A program made the translations under genes and the position numbers. Below, in pieces: positions 1-7,201 of a stretch of DNA of 60,730 nucleotides. Source of the stretch: Bacillales bacterium (GTDB lineage: Bacteria; Bacillota; Bacilli; Bacillales; DASSOY01); the NCBI GenBank assembly GCA_035700025.1, contig DASSOY010000025.1:1-60730 (forward strand), read 5' to 3'. The notes under the pieces were generated by a model. It searched no databases, had not been told where the DNA came from, and saw only the letters and a program-made list of their open reading frames with translations. Each line of letters starts with the position of its first letter. Position 1 is the stretch's first letter.

Positions 1-882
1 GGCAACTATTATGCGTTCTCTGTGGACGGCGAACGCATGGGCTGGATTCATGAGGATGCGATCGATATCGTCAAGGAGCCGACAATTATCAAGGAGAGAG
101 CGGTCGCGCGAATCGCGCAAATTTGCTTGAAGGAAAACGACGACGTTTGGGATCGGCCGTTCGGGTTGACGGATGCGGAAAAGACCGTGAAAAACGCAAA
201 GTTTCTCGACGGAAGCATCGTTCATGTGGATAAGGAAGCGACGACGCCGGCAGGCACGTCTTCCCATGTTGTTAAGAACGGCTCCCCGCTCGGCTGGCTG
301 CACAACCGTTCGCTCGTCGTACGGGACTTGTTAGGGATCGAAGTCGACGGCCGCTTCATCCCGGAACCGAGCCGGGAAAACGTCAACTTCGTCAACGTCG
401 GCCGGTTGTCGCCGGAAAAAGGGCAGGACAACCTCATTCGCGCGTTCGCCCGTTTTCACAGGCGGCACGCGAACAGCAAATTGTACATTTTAGGAAACGG
501 TCCGTTGAAGCCCGATTTACAAGCGTTGGCCAAGGAACTCGACGTCGATGACGCGGTTTACTTGCTCGGCCAGTTGGAAAACCCGTTCGCTTTCATGAGA
601 AAGTGCGACTGCTTCGTCCTCTCTTCGCATTATGAAGGGCAGCCGATGGTGCTGCTCGAAGCGATGACGCTCGGCATGAACATCGTCGCGACGGACATCG
701 TCGCCAACCGTACGGTTCTCGACGACGGCAGCTACGGCTTGCTCGTCAAAGACAGCGTCGACGGGCTTGTGAAAGGGATGACGCAAGTCGCTGAACGAAA
801 CGTTCCTATGAAAAAATTCGATTACGAAACGTACAATCTGACCGCCATGGCCACCTTTTACGAAAAATTACAGTCCTCGTGA
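1..882 (+). CDS. Glycosyltransferase family 4 with GW repeats, 5' truncated
   Basis: The reading frame is open from base 1, so the start lies outside the window; 293 residues are visible. The first ~110 residues hold two GW-type SH3-like modules (MGWIHEDAI near residue 13 and LGWLHNRSL near 97), a module that in other Firmicute proteins binds teichoic or lipoteichoic acid. From about residue 130 there is a GT-B Rossmann domain of the GT4 family, with the NVGRLSPEKGQ donor-binding start and the E-x7-E motif (EGQPMVLLE). This suggests a sugar transferase acting on cell-wall glycopolymer; the substrate is inferred, not shown. The stop codon lies inside a hairpin shared with the convergent asparaginase gene. 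Confidence 0.8.
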   Translation, partial: GNYYAFSVDGERMGWIHEDAIDIVKEPTIIKERAVARIAQICLKENDDVWDRPFGLTDAEKTVKNAKFLDGSIVHVDKEATTPAGTSSHVVKNGSPLGWLHNRSLVVRDLLGIEVDGRFIPEPSRENVNFVNVGRLSPEKGQDNLIRAFARFHRRHANSKLYILGNGPLKPDLQALAKELDVDDAVYLLGQLENPFAFMRKCDCFVLSSHYEGQPMVLLEAMTLGMNIVATDIVANRTVLDDGSYGLLVKDSVDGLVKGMTQVAERNVPMKKFDYETYNLTAMATFYEKLQSS

Positions 883-899
883 TTCTCACGAGGACTGTA
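869..899 (-). terminator. Hairpin terminator shared by two convergent genes
   Basis: A perfect 14-bp stem (869-882 with 886-899) has a 3-nt loop (ttc). On the minus strand it is followed by TAATTTTTCG, so it reads as an intrinsic terminator for the asparaginase gene. No T-run follows on the plus strand. The stem contains both stop codons, so both proteins end in the same tripeptide QSS. Confidence 0.8.
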
Positions 900-1908
900 C
901 GCGTTCAAGCGTGAAATCGGCAACGATCTTGCCGATCTTTTCTTTTCTAACATTGTACACCGGAGGCTCAACGTACGCTTCCAGCTCGGCAAACGTCTCC
1001 GCTGAACCGACACCGAGCTGCTTCAGCACCGCCATCGCCGCCGCTTTCGTCGCCCGCTCGTTCCCGTCTTCGACTTTCACGAGCACGCCGAGCCCTTCCC
1101 CGACAATGCCGATCCCTTGCACGCCTTCGGCTCCGACCTTCGCGACGACTTTTCCGCCGTAAGCTTTCATCACGTCGGTATCGAACCGGCGCGTACCGCC
1201 GACGAGCTCCGGATGCGCGGTCATCGCTTCCCGCACTTTACGCAGCGCCGCTGCGTGCTTCGTTCCCTCCGGTTCGGCGAGCCGCGCATAGCCGTAAGCG
1301 GCGTTGGCGAGCGGCAAGCGGTGCACCGGCACGCCGCAGCCGTCGACGCTCGTGGCAATTTGCTCCGCCGGGTAGTCGCACACCTCGGCGATCACTTGCA
1401 AAATCCGTTGTTGCACCGGATGATCCATCTCCCGATACGTGTCAACATCTTCTTTCATGTAAACGGCTGTCGCGAGCATGCCCGAATGCTTGCCCGAACA
1501 ATTGCTGAACACGGGAGTAAGGTCCCCGCCGCCGAGTATGTGCTTTTCGTACCCTTTTCGGTCTCTCGGCACGTGTGCGCCGCACTGCAAGGCGTCTTCT
1601 CCGATGCCGACACGTTCCAGCATCGTGTGAACCCCGCTGCGGTGGAAATCTTCGCCGTTATGGCTGGCACATGCGAGCGCAAGGTCGTTCGCGGTGAACC
1701 CGAAGTGGGCGGCTGCGCCTGTTTCGATGAGCGGAACGGCTTGAAACGGCTTCATCGACGAGCGCGCAAACGTTAACCGTTCCGGGTCTCCGTACTTATA
1801 CAATAATTGGCCGTTACGGTCGACGACGGCCGCGTGAATCGCATGCGTGCTTTCCACGTAATCGCCGCGGTAAACTTTGATCGCGCCATGCGCGGATGGT
1901 TGCGTCAT
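886..1908 (-). CDS. L-asparaginase II family protein
   Basis: This is a member of the Asparaginase_II family (the Rhizobium-type, thermolabile asparaginases unrelated to AnsA/AnsB), predicted to hydrolyse L-asparagine to aspartate and ammonia in the cytoplasm. Typical blocks are present in order: FARSSMKPFQA, CASHNGE, NCSGKHSGML and DGCGVPVHR. I chose the ATG at 1908 (start MTQPSAHGAI, 340 aa) because a GGGAGAG ribosome site precedes it; an upstream in-frame ATG at 1956 would add 16 residues that do not look like the family. It stands alone and converges on the glycosyltransferase. Confidence 0.85.
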   Translation of the reverse strand: MTQPSAHGAIKVYRGDYVESTHAIHAAVVDRNGQLLYKYGDPERLTFARSSMKPFQAVPLIETGAAAHFGFTANDLALACASHNGEDFHRSGVHTMLERVGIGEDALQCGAHVPRDRKGYEKHILGGGDLTPVFSNCSGKHSGMLATAVYMKEDVDTYREMDHPVQQRILQVIAEVCDYPAEQIATSVDGCGVPVHRLPLANAAYGYARLAEPEGTKHAAALRKVREAMTAHPELVGGTRRFDTDVMKAYGGKVVAKVGAEGVQGIGIVGEGLGVLVKVEDGNERATKAAAMAVLKQLGVGSAETFAELEAYVEPPVYNVRKEKIGKIVADFTLERVQSS

Positions 1909-2057
1909 TCCACATCTCTCCCTCGTTCGATTCCAATCAAGATTATAGCACGTCACCTAACGCGAAGATAGACAAGCGTTTTCATCTAGGAATAATTTTA
2001 CACAGATCGCGCATTTTATGAATGAGACTCGTTTGAAAGGAAGGTGTTTGATAAAAA

Positions 2058-2528
2058 ATGAATGATTTGACGCAGTGGAACGACCGCAACCATCCTTTTT
2101 CCCGCTTCCGCGAAGAAATGGGCGGCTTAATGCAGCGCTTCTTCAATGATCCGTTTTTCTGGAACGACGATTTCATCGACCGCCGTTCCGGTTTCCAGCC
2201 GAAGCTGAACGTGAAGGAACGCCCCGACCGATACGTAGTCGAGGTGGAAGTGCCGGGCATGAATCCGCAGGAAATCGATATTGAATTGCATGGCAACCGG
2301 CTGACGATCAAAGGGGAAAGAAGAATGGAAGAAACGGTCAACGAAGAAGGCCATTTTCACCGCATGGAAAGCAGCTACGGCTCGTTTCAGCGTTCGTTCC
2401 CTTTGCCTGACGATGCCAACTTGGAGACCATCACCGCCGAAAGCAAGAGTGGTGTCGTCACGATTCAAGTGCCGAAAAACGAACAGCAGCAACCGAGAAA
2501 AATCGACATCGGTAACGTCGAACATTGA
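2058..2528 (+). CDS. Small heat shock protein, Hsp20/alpha-crystallin family
   Basis: A 156-residue ATP-independent holdase that would bind unfolding proteins under heat or other stress. Residues ~48-145 form the alpha-crystallin domain (KLNVKERPDRYVVEVEVPGM, HGNRLTIKGER, then the C-terminal strand ESKSGVVTIQVPK). The N-terminal arm is short and aromatic (HPFSRFREEMGGLMQRFFNDPFFW), as usual. The ribosome site is AAGGAAGGTG. No CIRCE element was seen upstream, so HrcA control is unlikely. A hairpin terminator follows at 2556. Confidence 0.93.
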   Translation: MNDLTQWNDRNHPFSRFREEMGGLMQRFFNDPFFWNDDFIDRRSGFQPKLNVKERPDRYVVEVEVPGMNPQEIDIELHGNRLTIKGERRMEETVNEEGHFHRMESSYGSFQRSFPLPDDANLETITAESKSGVVTIQVPKNEQQQPRKIDIGNVEH

Positions 2529-2555
2529 TGGCCGAAAGGCGATGATTTCTCATCC

Positions 2556-2580
2556 GGGAGCGTCTTCTGCTCCCATTTTT
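2556..2580 (+). terminator. Intrinsic terminator after hsp20
   Basis: Stem GGGAGC/GCTCCC (2556-2561 with 2569-2574) with a 7-nt loop, followed by ATTTTTAT. Confidence 0.8.
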
Positions 2581-2596
2581 ATATGCATTCCGGAAC

Positions 2597-2625
2597 TTGA
2601 AATCTTTGGTTGAATAAGGTACTAT
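2597..2625 (+). promoter_or_regulatory. SigA-type promoter of the tetR-MFS operon
   Basis: TTGAAA (2597-2602), a 17-bp spacer and TACTAT (2620-2625). It lies just after the hsp20 terminator, and the expected start site near 2632 sits immediately before the palindromic operator at 2638. Confidence 0.7.
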
Positions 2626-2637
2626 GAGAAAAAATGA

Positions 2638-2653
2638 TTGATTGATCAATCAA
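2638..2653 (+). promoter_or_regulatory. Palindromic operator for the TetR regulator
   Basis: A perfect 16-bp palindrome, TTGATTGATCAATCAA, lies between the predicted transcription start and the ribosome site of the tetR gene. TetR-family proteins commonly repress their own operon from such sites, so autorepression is inferred. Confidence 0.7.
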
Positions 2654-2672
2654 AAAAGGAGAGCCGGCAAAA

Positions 2673-3287
2673 ATGGGGAAACGACAAAAGCAACAAGAAG
2701 AGAAAAGGGCAAGGATTGTGAAGGAAGCGATTCCGTTATTCGCGCGAAGCGGGTATACGCAAACGACGATGAACGAGATTGCCAAGGCGTCCGGAGTGAG
2801 TTTCGGCAGCGTGTTCACGTATTTCGGGAGCAAAAGTGCTTTGTTCGAGGCATGTGTATTGGAACGGTTGGATGAATGGGGACCGCTGTTGCTGGAAGTC
2901 GGGGGGAACGGCGGAAGTGCGTTGCGCCAAATCGAAGAAATGATTCGCGTCCACGTGGAATGGTTTACGCGTGAACAAGAATACTTGAGGCTGATTCAAT
3001 ATGTGCTCGGGCAGCCGGATCGGTTTGAATCGTTGATCCGGCATTTGGACGAATTCCTCGTCCGGTTTCAAGTGGCGTTGCGACCGCTCATCGTTCAAGG
3101 ACAAGCGAACGGGGAATTGGAACAAGCGGATGCCGATATCGTTGCCTTGGCCTACATCTCCTACTTGAATGGGATTCGGCTGACGATTGGCTTTCCGGCC
3201 GAAGAGGAGATTTGGCAAAAGTTCGCCGAGCAGGCGATCTGGTTGTTCCGACCGGTTCGGCCATCCGGGAAGGCGGTGGAGCAATGA
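2673..3287 (+). CDS. TetR/AcrR family transcriptional regulator
   Basis: A 204-residue one-component repressor. Residues ~10-56 form the TetR N-terminal helix-turn-helix (IVKEAIPLFARSGYTQTTMNEIAKASGVSFGSVFTYFGSKSALF); the rest is an all-helical ligand domain of the usual length. The ribosome site is AAAGGAGAG. The stop codon overlaps the start of the following MFS transporter gene (ATGA at 3284-3287), so the two are translationally coupled. The likely role is to repress the pump until a toxic ligand binds; the ligand is unknown. Confidence 0.9.
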   Translation: MGKRQKQQEEKRARIVKEAIPLFARSGYTQTTMNEIAKASGVSFGSVFTYFGSKSALFEACVLERLDEWGPLLLEVGGNGGSALRQIEEMIRVHVEWFTREQEYLRLIQYVLGQPDRFESLIRHLDEFLVRFQVALRPLIVQGQANGELEQADADIVALAYISYLNGIRLTIGFPAEEEIWQKFAEQAIWLFRPVRPSGKAVEQ

Positions 3288-4555
3288 AAATTTTCGAATT
3301 GCATCCGACCGTGCAGCTGCGTTTAGGCATTCAATTTTTCGCGGCGCTCGTTTCGAGTTCGGTGCTTCCGTTTCTGGCGGTATATTTCGCCGGGCGTCTC
3401 GGGCAAACCGTCGTCGGGCTCATGCTCGTCACCATCGTCTTGTCGGGGATCACCGGCGGGTTTGCAGGCGGATTTTATTCGGATAAAATCGGCCGGAAAA
3501 AGCTGATGATTGCTGCGGATTTCGTCGTCGTCCTCACGTACGTCGCCATTGCATATGTAAATTCCCCGTGGCATGATTGGCCCTACGTCACTTTCGTCCT
3601 GTTCATCGTTGCCACCTTTGCCGAAGGGGTGATGGTTCCCGTTGCACAAGCGATGATCATTGACGTCAGTTCGCCGGACAACCGAAAGTTTATTTTTCGC
3701 CTGACCTACTGGGCGATGAATTTAGCGGTCGCGCTCGGCGGCATCATCGGAGCGTATTTGTTCGAGGCACACCATTTTGCGTTGTTTTTAGGCATTGCTG
3801 CGGTGAGTGCCGCTTCGATGCTCATTACGATCTTCTGGATTTCGGAGACTTACGTGCCGCGTCAAGTCTCCGAAGAAAAGTCCGCAGCCGGGCCGTCGAT
3901 TTTTTCCACCTATCTGGCCGTGTTGAAGGATTCCATTTTTATAAAATTTGTCGTTTCCGGCATCTTGTTGCTGTCCCTTGAGCAACAACTGACGAACTAT
4001 TTGGGTGTCCGTTATGCGCAACACATCCCAACCCAAGATTTGTTTCCGGGCGACGCTTTCCGGTTTCAAGTGGACGGTTTGAAAATGCTCGGCTTTCTGC
4101 GGACGGAAAACACATTAATCGTCGTCTTCTTTACGGTTCTCATCACGATGTTGGTCAAGAAATTTTCTGATTCGTGGGTGTTTTACGTCGGTGCCGGGAT
4201 GTTTACGCTCGGGTATTTCGTGCTTGGGATCAGCGTAAGTCCATGGGTGCTCTTCGCTGCAATGGTCATTGTGTCCGCCGGCGAAGTGTTGTACGCTCCA
4301 GTTAAACAAGCGTATTTGGCCAATATTGCTCCCGAAAACCGCAGAAGTTCCTACATGGCGCTCAACAACTTAACCTTTTACATTGCGATGATCGTTGCCG
4401 CTGTTTTCATTACGCTCGGCAGTTGGCTGCCATTCGGCGTCATTGCCGGCCTGTTTTTGCTGATGGGGGCGGTGAGCATAGGGTTGTTTCGACGGATCAT
4501 GCCTGAATTGGAAAAGCGGAGCGCGTTGAACGAAAGCAAACCGTCGGCGGGATAA
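3284..4555 (+). CDS. MFS transporter, multidrug efflux type
   Basis: A 423-residue, 12-helix major facilitator. Motif A is visible in the loop between helices 2 and 3 (GGFYSDKIGRKKL). The sequence resembles MdtG/YttB-like drug:proton antiporters. I take the ATG at 3284 as the start because it overlaps the tetR stop codon (ATGA) and begins just before the first membrane helix; the frame is open further upstream but lies within tetR. Coupling to a TetR gene supports an export function; the substrate cannot be deduced. Confidence 0.88.
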   Translation: MKIFELHPTVQLRLGIQFFAALVSSSVLPFLAVYFAGRLGQTVVGLMLVTIVLSGITGGFAGGFYSDKIGRKKLMIAADFVVVLTYVAIAYVNSPWHDWPYVTFVLFIVATFAEGVMVPVAQAMIIDVSSPDNRKFIFRLTYWAMNLAVALGGIIGAYLFEAHHFALFLGIAAVSAASMLITIFWISETYVPRQVSEEKSAAGPSIFSTYLAVLKDSIFIKFVVSGILLLSLEQQLTNYLGVRYAQHIPTQDLFPGDAFRFQVDGLKMLGFLRTENTLIVVFFTVLITMLVKKFSDSWVFYVGAGMFTLGYFVLGISVSPWVLFAAMVIVSAGEVLYAPVKQAYLANIAPENRRSSYMALNNLTFYIAMIVAAVFITLGSWLPFGVIAGLFLLMGAVSIGLFRRIMPELEKRSALNESKPSAG

Positions 4556-4565
4556 CCGGAAGGAG

Positions 4566-4594
4566 TTTCGAGGGGCAGCGGTGAATGGTACAAT
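4566..4594 (+). promoter_or_regulatory. Possible promoter of the amidohydrolase gene
   Basis: TTTCGA (4566-4571), 17 bp, TACAAT (4589-4594), located 60 bp before the start codon. The -35 is weak; the -10 is good. Confidence 0.45.
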
Positions 4595-4653
4595 GTAAAA
4601 AAAAATCGCGGCGGACACGGACGTTGTCCCAGCCGATCAGAGGAGTGGTTGAA

Positions 4654-5442
4654 ATGAAATATGCCGTTTGGCAGACGGATATTGTCGCCGGCGATCCAGA
4701 GCGGAATCGTGCGCAGGCGGCCGAATGGGCGGCGGAAACGGTAAAAATTGATGCCCCGGACGTGCTCGTCTTGCCGGAGATGTGGACGACGGCCTATACG
4801 CTGGACCGGCTCGAAGAAGTCGCCGACCGCGACGGCGAACCGACGTTGTCGTTCTTGCGGGAGCTGGCGAAACAACACGGCGTGCACGTGATCGGCGGTT
4901 CGATCGCCAACAAGCGGGACGGTGAATTTTACAACACGGCGCTCGTCGTCAATCGCGCCGGCGAAGTCGTCCATACGTACGACAAAATTCACCTCGTGCC
5001 GATGCTCGACGAACCGGCCTATTTGGCCGGCGGCACCTCGAGAGCCGCGCTCTTCGAGCTCGACGGCGTCAAAATGGCCGTCATCATCTGCTACGACCTG
5101 CGCTTCCCCGAGCTCGCCCGCCAGCTCGCGCTGGCCGGCGCCGAGGTGCTCCACATCGTCGCCGAATGGCCTTCGGCCCGCGCCGCCCACTGGCGCGCCC
5201 TGCAACTCGCGCGCGCCATCGAAAACCAAATGCCGGTCGTGTCCTGCAACCGCATCGGCACGACCGGCGGCACCCGCTTCTGCGGGGCGTCGATGGTCAT
5301 CGACGCCTGGGGCACGGTCCTCGCCGAAGGCAGCGAGGACCGTGAAGAAACCGTCACCGCCGCGATCGACCTCACCCAGGCGGCGACGGTTCGCAAGCAA
5401 GTGCCCGTCTTCGCCAGCCGCGTCCCCGACCTCTACTTGTGA
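4654..5442 (+). CDS. Carbon-nitrogen hydrolase (nitrilase superfamily), omega-amidase-like
   Basis: A 262-residue cytosolic amidase with the complete Glu-Lys-Cys triad: Glu42 in LPEMW, Lys111 in YDKIHL and Cys146 in ICYDLRFPE. Closest in style to the MtnU/YafV/Nit2 group, which hydrolyses 2-oxoglutaramate or 2-oxo-4-methylthiobutyramate; that specificity is inferred from overall likeness. Start ATG at 4654 follows AGAGGAGTGG; a longer in-frame start at 4585 lacks a ribosome site. The end overlaps the stop of a small convergent gene by 10 bases. Confidence 0.85.
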   Translation: MKYAVWQTDIVAGDPERNRAQAAEWAAETVKIDAPDVLVLPEMWTTAYTLDRLEEVADRDGEPTLSFLRELAKQHGVHVIGGSIANKRDGEFYNTALVVNRAGEVVHTYDKIHLVPMLDEPAYLAGGTSRAALFELDGVKMAVIICYDLRFPELARQLALAGAEVLHIVAEWPSARAAHWRALQLARAIENQMPVVSCNRIGTTGGTRFCGASMVIDAWGTVLAEGSEDREETVTAAIDLTQAATVRKQVPVFASRVPDLYL

Positions 5443-5603
5443 TTCCGGTCGCCGCCGCGGCTTCTCTCGGCCTTGCGGCTGTCCGACTTTGCCGTCGGAT
5501 TGCCGCTCGTATATTCATACGTCGCCTTCACATTCGTCTCGCCCGCCTTGTGATTGCTCCACATCTCGTACTTTTCACCGCGATACGCCTGATCCTTTTT
5601 CAT
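5433..5603 (-). CDS. Small hydrophilic protein, unknown function
   Basis: A 56-residue very polar, Lys/Arg/Ser/Asn-rich protein (MKKDQAYRGEKYEMW... ending RGGDRNHK). It has no membrane segment or recognisable domain. The gene is credible because an excellent ribosome site (AAGGAGGTG) lies 8 bases before this ATG; an upstream in-frame ATG (5648) has none. Its 3' end overlaps the amidase gene tail to tail. Such basic small proteins in spore formers are sometimes spore components, but nothing here proves that. Confidence 0.6.
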   Translation of the reverse strand: MKKDQAYRGEKYEMWSNHKAGETNVKATYEYTSGNPTAKSDSRKAERSRGGDRNHK

Positions 5604-5641
5604 CCTCTTTCTGCACCTCCTTCCTCTATGTAGCTTTTCTA

Positions 5642-5674
5642 AATTCACGTTCGTTCATCCCGGAAATTTTATAA
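5642..5674 (+). repeat. Direct repeat, left copy
   Basis: A 33-bp sequence beginning AATTCACGTTCGTTC recurs at 6213 with three mismatches. The two copies flank a ~570-bp non-coding tract that itself contains three kinds of repeats. Confidence 0.75.
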
Positions 5675-5678
5675 GCTG

Positions 5679-5780
5679 CCTTGCGGCGTTGGGTTACGCT
5701 TCGGGTGTGCGGCCTTGCGGCGTTGGGTTGCGCTTCGCGTATGCGGCCTTGTGGCGTTGGGTTACGCTTCGCGTCCACGT
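5679..5780 (+). repeat. 34-bp tandem repeat, three units
   Basis: Units start at 5679, 5713 and 5747. Each begins CCTTGCGGCGTTGGGTTACG or a one- or two-base variant and ends near GCGTATGCGG; the third unit diverges at its end. Confidence 0.85.
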
Positions 5781-5846
5781 TCGTTTGATTAATTTGCATT
5801 TTGTGCTTATGACTGGGGCGACAGGCGCAGCCAGTATTGATGCTTG

Positions 5847-5945
5847 TTTGCTCCAATCATCCTTGGTTTTGCTCCAATCGATCCGGTTTTGGCGCAAAAG
5901 AACCCCCTTTTCGCTCCAATCCACGTCATTTTCGCTCCAATCAAC
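5847..5945 (+). repeat. 21-bp periodic repeat, five units
   Basis: GCTCCAATC starts at 5850, 5871, 5913 and 5934, with a degenerate unit at 5892, giving an exact 21-bp period. The spacers are rich in TTTT. Read on the minus strand it gives a seven-residue period (DWSxxxx), but no start signal supports a gene. Confidence 0.8.
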
Positions 5946-6064
5946 GCTTGAATCTGTGGATAACTCCTGTCCGGGCCTCTCTCGCCGTGCTCCGCCAAGC
6001 GGAATCCGCAAAAATCGAACGAAAAAGCAAAAAATCTCCGCAAATGACACGCATCCGAGTCAAA

Positions 6065-6167
6065 AATCGTGTCAGCGAGGCGCGATGGCGGCGCCGGGGG
6101 GAACGATACGACATTGCATCAACCGGAAACTCCCGGTTGGCGCGATGTCGACGCCGGGGACACGATT
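6065..6167 (+). repeat. Multi-hairpin intergenic element
   Basis: A 9-bp outer stem (AATCGTGTC 6065-6073 with GACACGATT 6159-6167) encloses a GC hairpin (6079-6095), a perfect 7-bp hairpin CAACCGG/CCGGTTG (6120-6139) and a second GGCGCGATG/CGCC motif repeated from the first hairpin. The layout resembles a three-armed cloverleaf of 103 nt. Function is unknown; no gene overlaps it. Confidence 0.5.
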
Positions 6168-6212
6168 AAGCAGATGCTTGATTTTACAACTTTCTTCTCT
6201 TTCGCTTTCCAG

Positions 6213-6245
6213 AATTCACGTTCGTTCCTCCCGAAAATTTTAGAA
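6213..6245 (+). repeat. Direct repeat, right copy
   Basis: Partner of 5642-5674, with three differences over 33 bases. It ends just before the ribosome site of the next gene. Confidence 0.75.
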
Positions 6246-6264
6246 TGAAAGGTATGTGTTGCTC

Positions 6265-6915
6265 ATGTTTTCACGAATGTTTCATGATTGGCTCAAGGAA
6301 GAGACGGCCGCTGAACCCGGCCGCCGCAGACGCGAAATCCTCGAAAACGGCCTCAGCCGAGGCTCCATTGCTTTCCTGCGCGACGTCTGGTACCCCGCCG
6401 TCGGCCACTTCACCGACCTTCACCCCGAGTGGGAGCTGCGCGACCTCGGCGGCGGCTATCGCTACCTCGATTTCGCCTACACGCCTGGCGGCGCACGAGG
6501 CGCCATCGAGATCCAAGGCTTCGGCCCGCATGCTCGCGACCTCGACGCCACCCGCTTCAAAGACCTTTGCTGGCGCCACTCTTACCTTGCGCTCGAGGGC
6601 TGGACGCTGTTGCCTGTCGCGTACCTGTCGGTACGGGACGAGCCTGAGCGGTGCCAGCAGCTCATCCTCGCTTTCATCGGCAAATTCACGTCCCTCGACG
6701 TGGACGCCGCGCTTTCATGGACCGAAGCTGAGCTCGTGCGCTTCGCCCGCCGCCGTCTGATGCCGATCACGCCTGGTGAAGCGGCGGTTCATTTGCGGGT
6801 GAGTGAAAAACATGCCCGCCGCTTATGCAATCGGTTGGCAGAGAAAGATATTTTCCGTGTTGCGAACGGTCAAATGCGTTATCGCACATACGAGATGAAT
6901 CTTTCATCTCGGTAG
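6265..6915 (+). CDS. DUF559/Vsr-like nuclease-fold protein with C-terminal winged helix
   Basis: A 216-residue protein of unknown role. The middle section (YRYLDFAYTP..., then AIEIQGFGPHARD, then an Arg-rich helix and LEGWTLLPVAY with a following DEPE) resembles the PD-(D/E)xK core of DUF559/Vsr-like proteins, in which an Asp, an E-x-[DQK] strand and a GW-x-[VL]-x-R/P strand recur. Here E-I-Q stands where E-x-D/K is usual, so catalytic activity is doubtful. The last ~50 residues (ITPGEAAVHLRVSEKHARRLCNRLAEKDIF) form a helix-turn-helix. Start is uncertain: ATG 6265 is used, but TTG 6259 has better spacing from AAAGG. Confidence 0.55.
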   Translation: MFSRMFHDWLKEETAAEPGRRRREILENGLSRGSIAFLRDVWYPAVGHFTDLHPEWELRDLGGGYRYLDFAYTPGGARGAIEIQGFGPHARDLDATRFKDLCWRHSYLALEGWTLLPVAYLSVRDEPERCQQLILAFIGKFTSLDVDAALSWTEAELVRFARRRLMPITPGEAAVHLRVSEKHARRLCNRLAEKDIFRVANGQMRYRTYEMNLSSR

Positions 6916-6922
6916 TTCATTC

Positions 6923-7105
6923 TAACGGACATCAGATCCTCTTAGAGGTGAAAATAGGTAGTCTGAAAAATGTAACGGACATCAGATCTTCTTAGAAGCT
7001 CCGAACTTGTGGAAACGAGCAAAAATAGTGCTCTAAGAGGATTCAATGTCCGTTAGAAAAAACATACCCTTTCAAAAGAACGCTAAGGTGACCAGATGTC
7101 CGTTA
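6923..7105 (+). repeat. Nested double inverted repeat, TAACGGACAT family
   Basis: Two direct ~25-bp units begin at 6923 and 6973 (TAACGGACATCAGATC, then CTTAG) and two inverted units end at 7055 and 7105. The unit pitch is exactly 50 bp on both arms; the inner boundaries are 82 bp apart. It fills the gap downstream of the nuclease-like gene. A separate 10-bp hairpin (7124-7133/7139-7148) follows. Confidence 0.85.
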
Positions 7106-7166
7106 CAATATCCAAAACCGGAAATTTTTCGGCCAAAAGCCGAAAAATCTCCCATCTAAACGAAAA

Positions 7167-7196
7167 AACGAGTCGAGAGATGCCTCTCGACTCGTT
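7167..7196 (-). terminator. Intrinsic terminator of the marR operon
   Basis: A perfect 13-bp stem AACGAGTCGAGAG/CTCTCGACTCGTT with a 4-nt loop; on the minus strand it runs into TTTTCG. It sits six bases past the end of the small membrane-protein locus. Confidence 0.85.
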
Positions 7197-7201
7197 CCAT
7201 C

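Noticed and set aside
2058..2528. CIRCE/HrcA control of the hsp20 gene
   Set aside because: No TTAGCACTC-N9-GAGTGCTAA element occurs in the 150 bases upstream.
4378..5400. 340-codon minus-strand frame opposite the amidohydrolase
   Set aside because: The plus strand encodes a complete nitrilase-superfamily triad; the opposite frame shows no family motifs and crosses the MFS gene end.
5694..6050. 118-codon minus-strand frame with DWSxxxx repeats
   Set aside because: It has no ribosome site, spans two different non-coding repeat arrays, and its periodicity follows from the 21-bp DNA repeat.
6065..6167. tRNA gene
   Set aside because: The cloverleaf-like outline lacks a 7-bp acceptor stem, the T-loop motif and a plausible anticodon arm.
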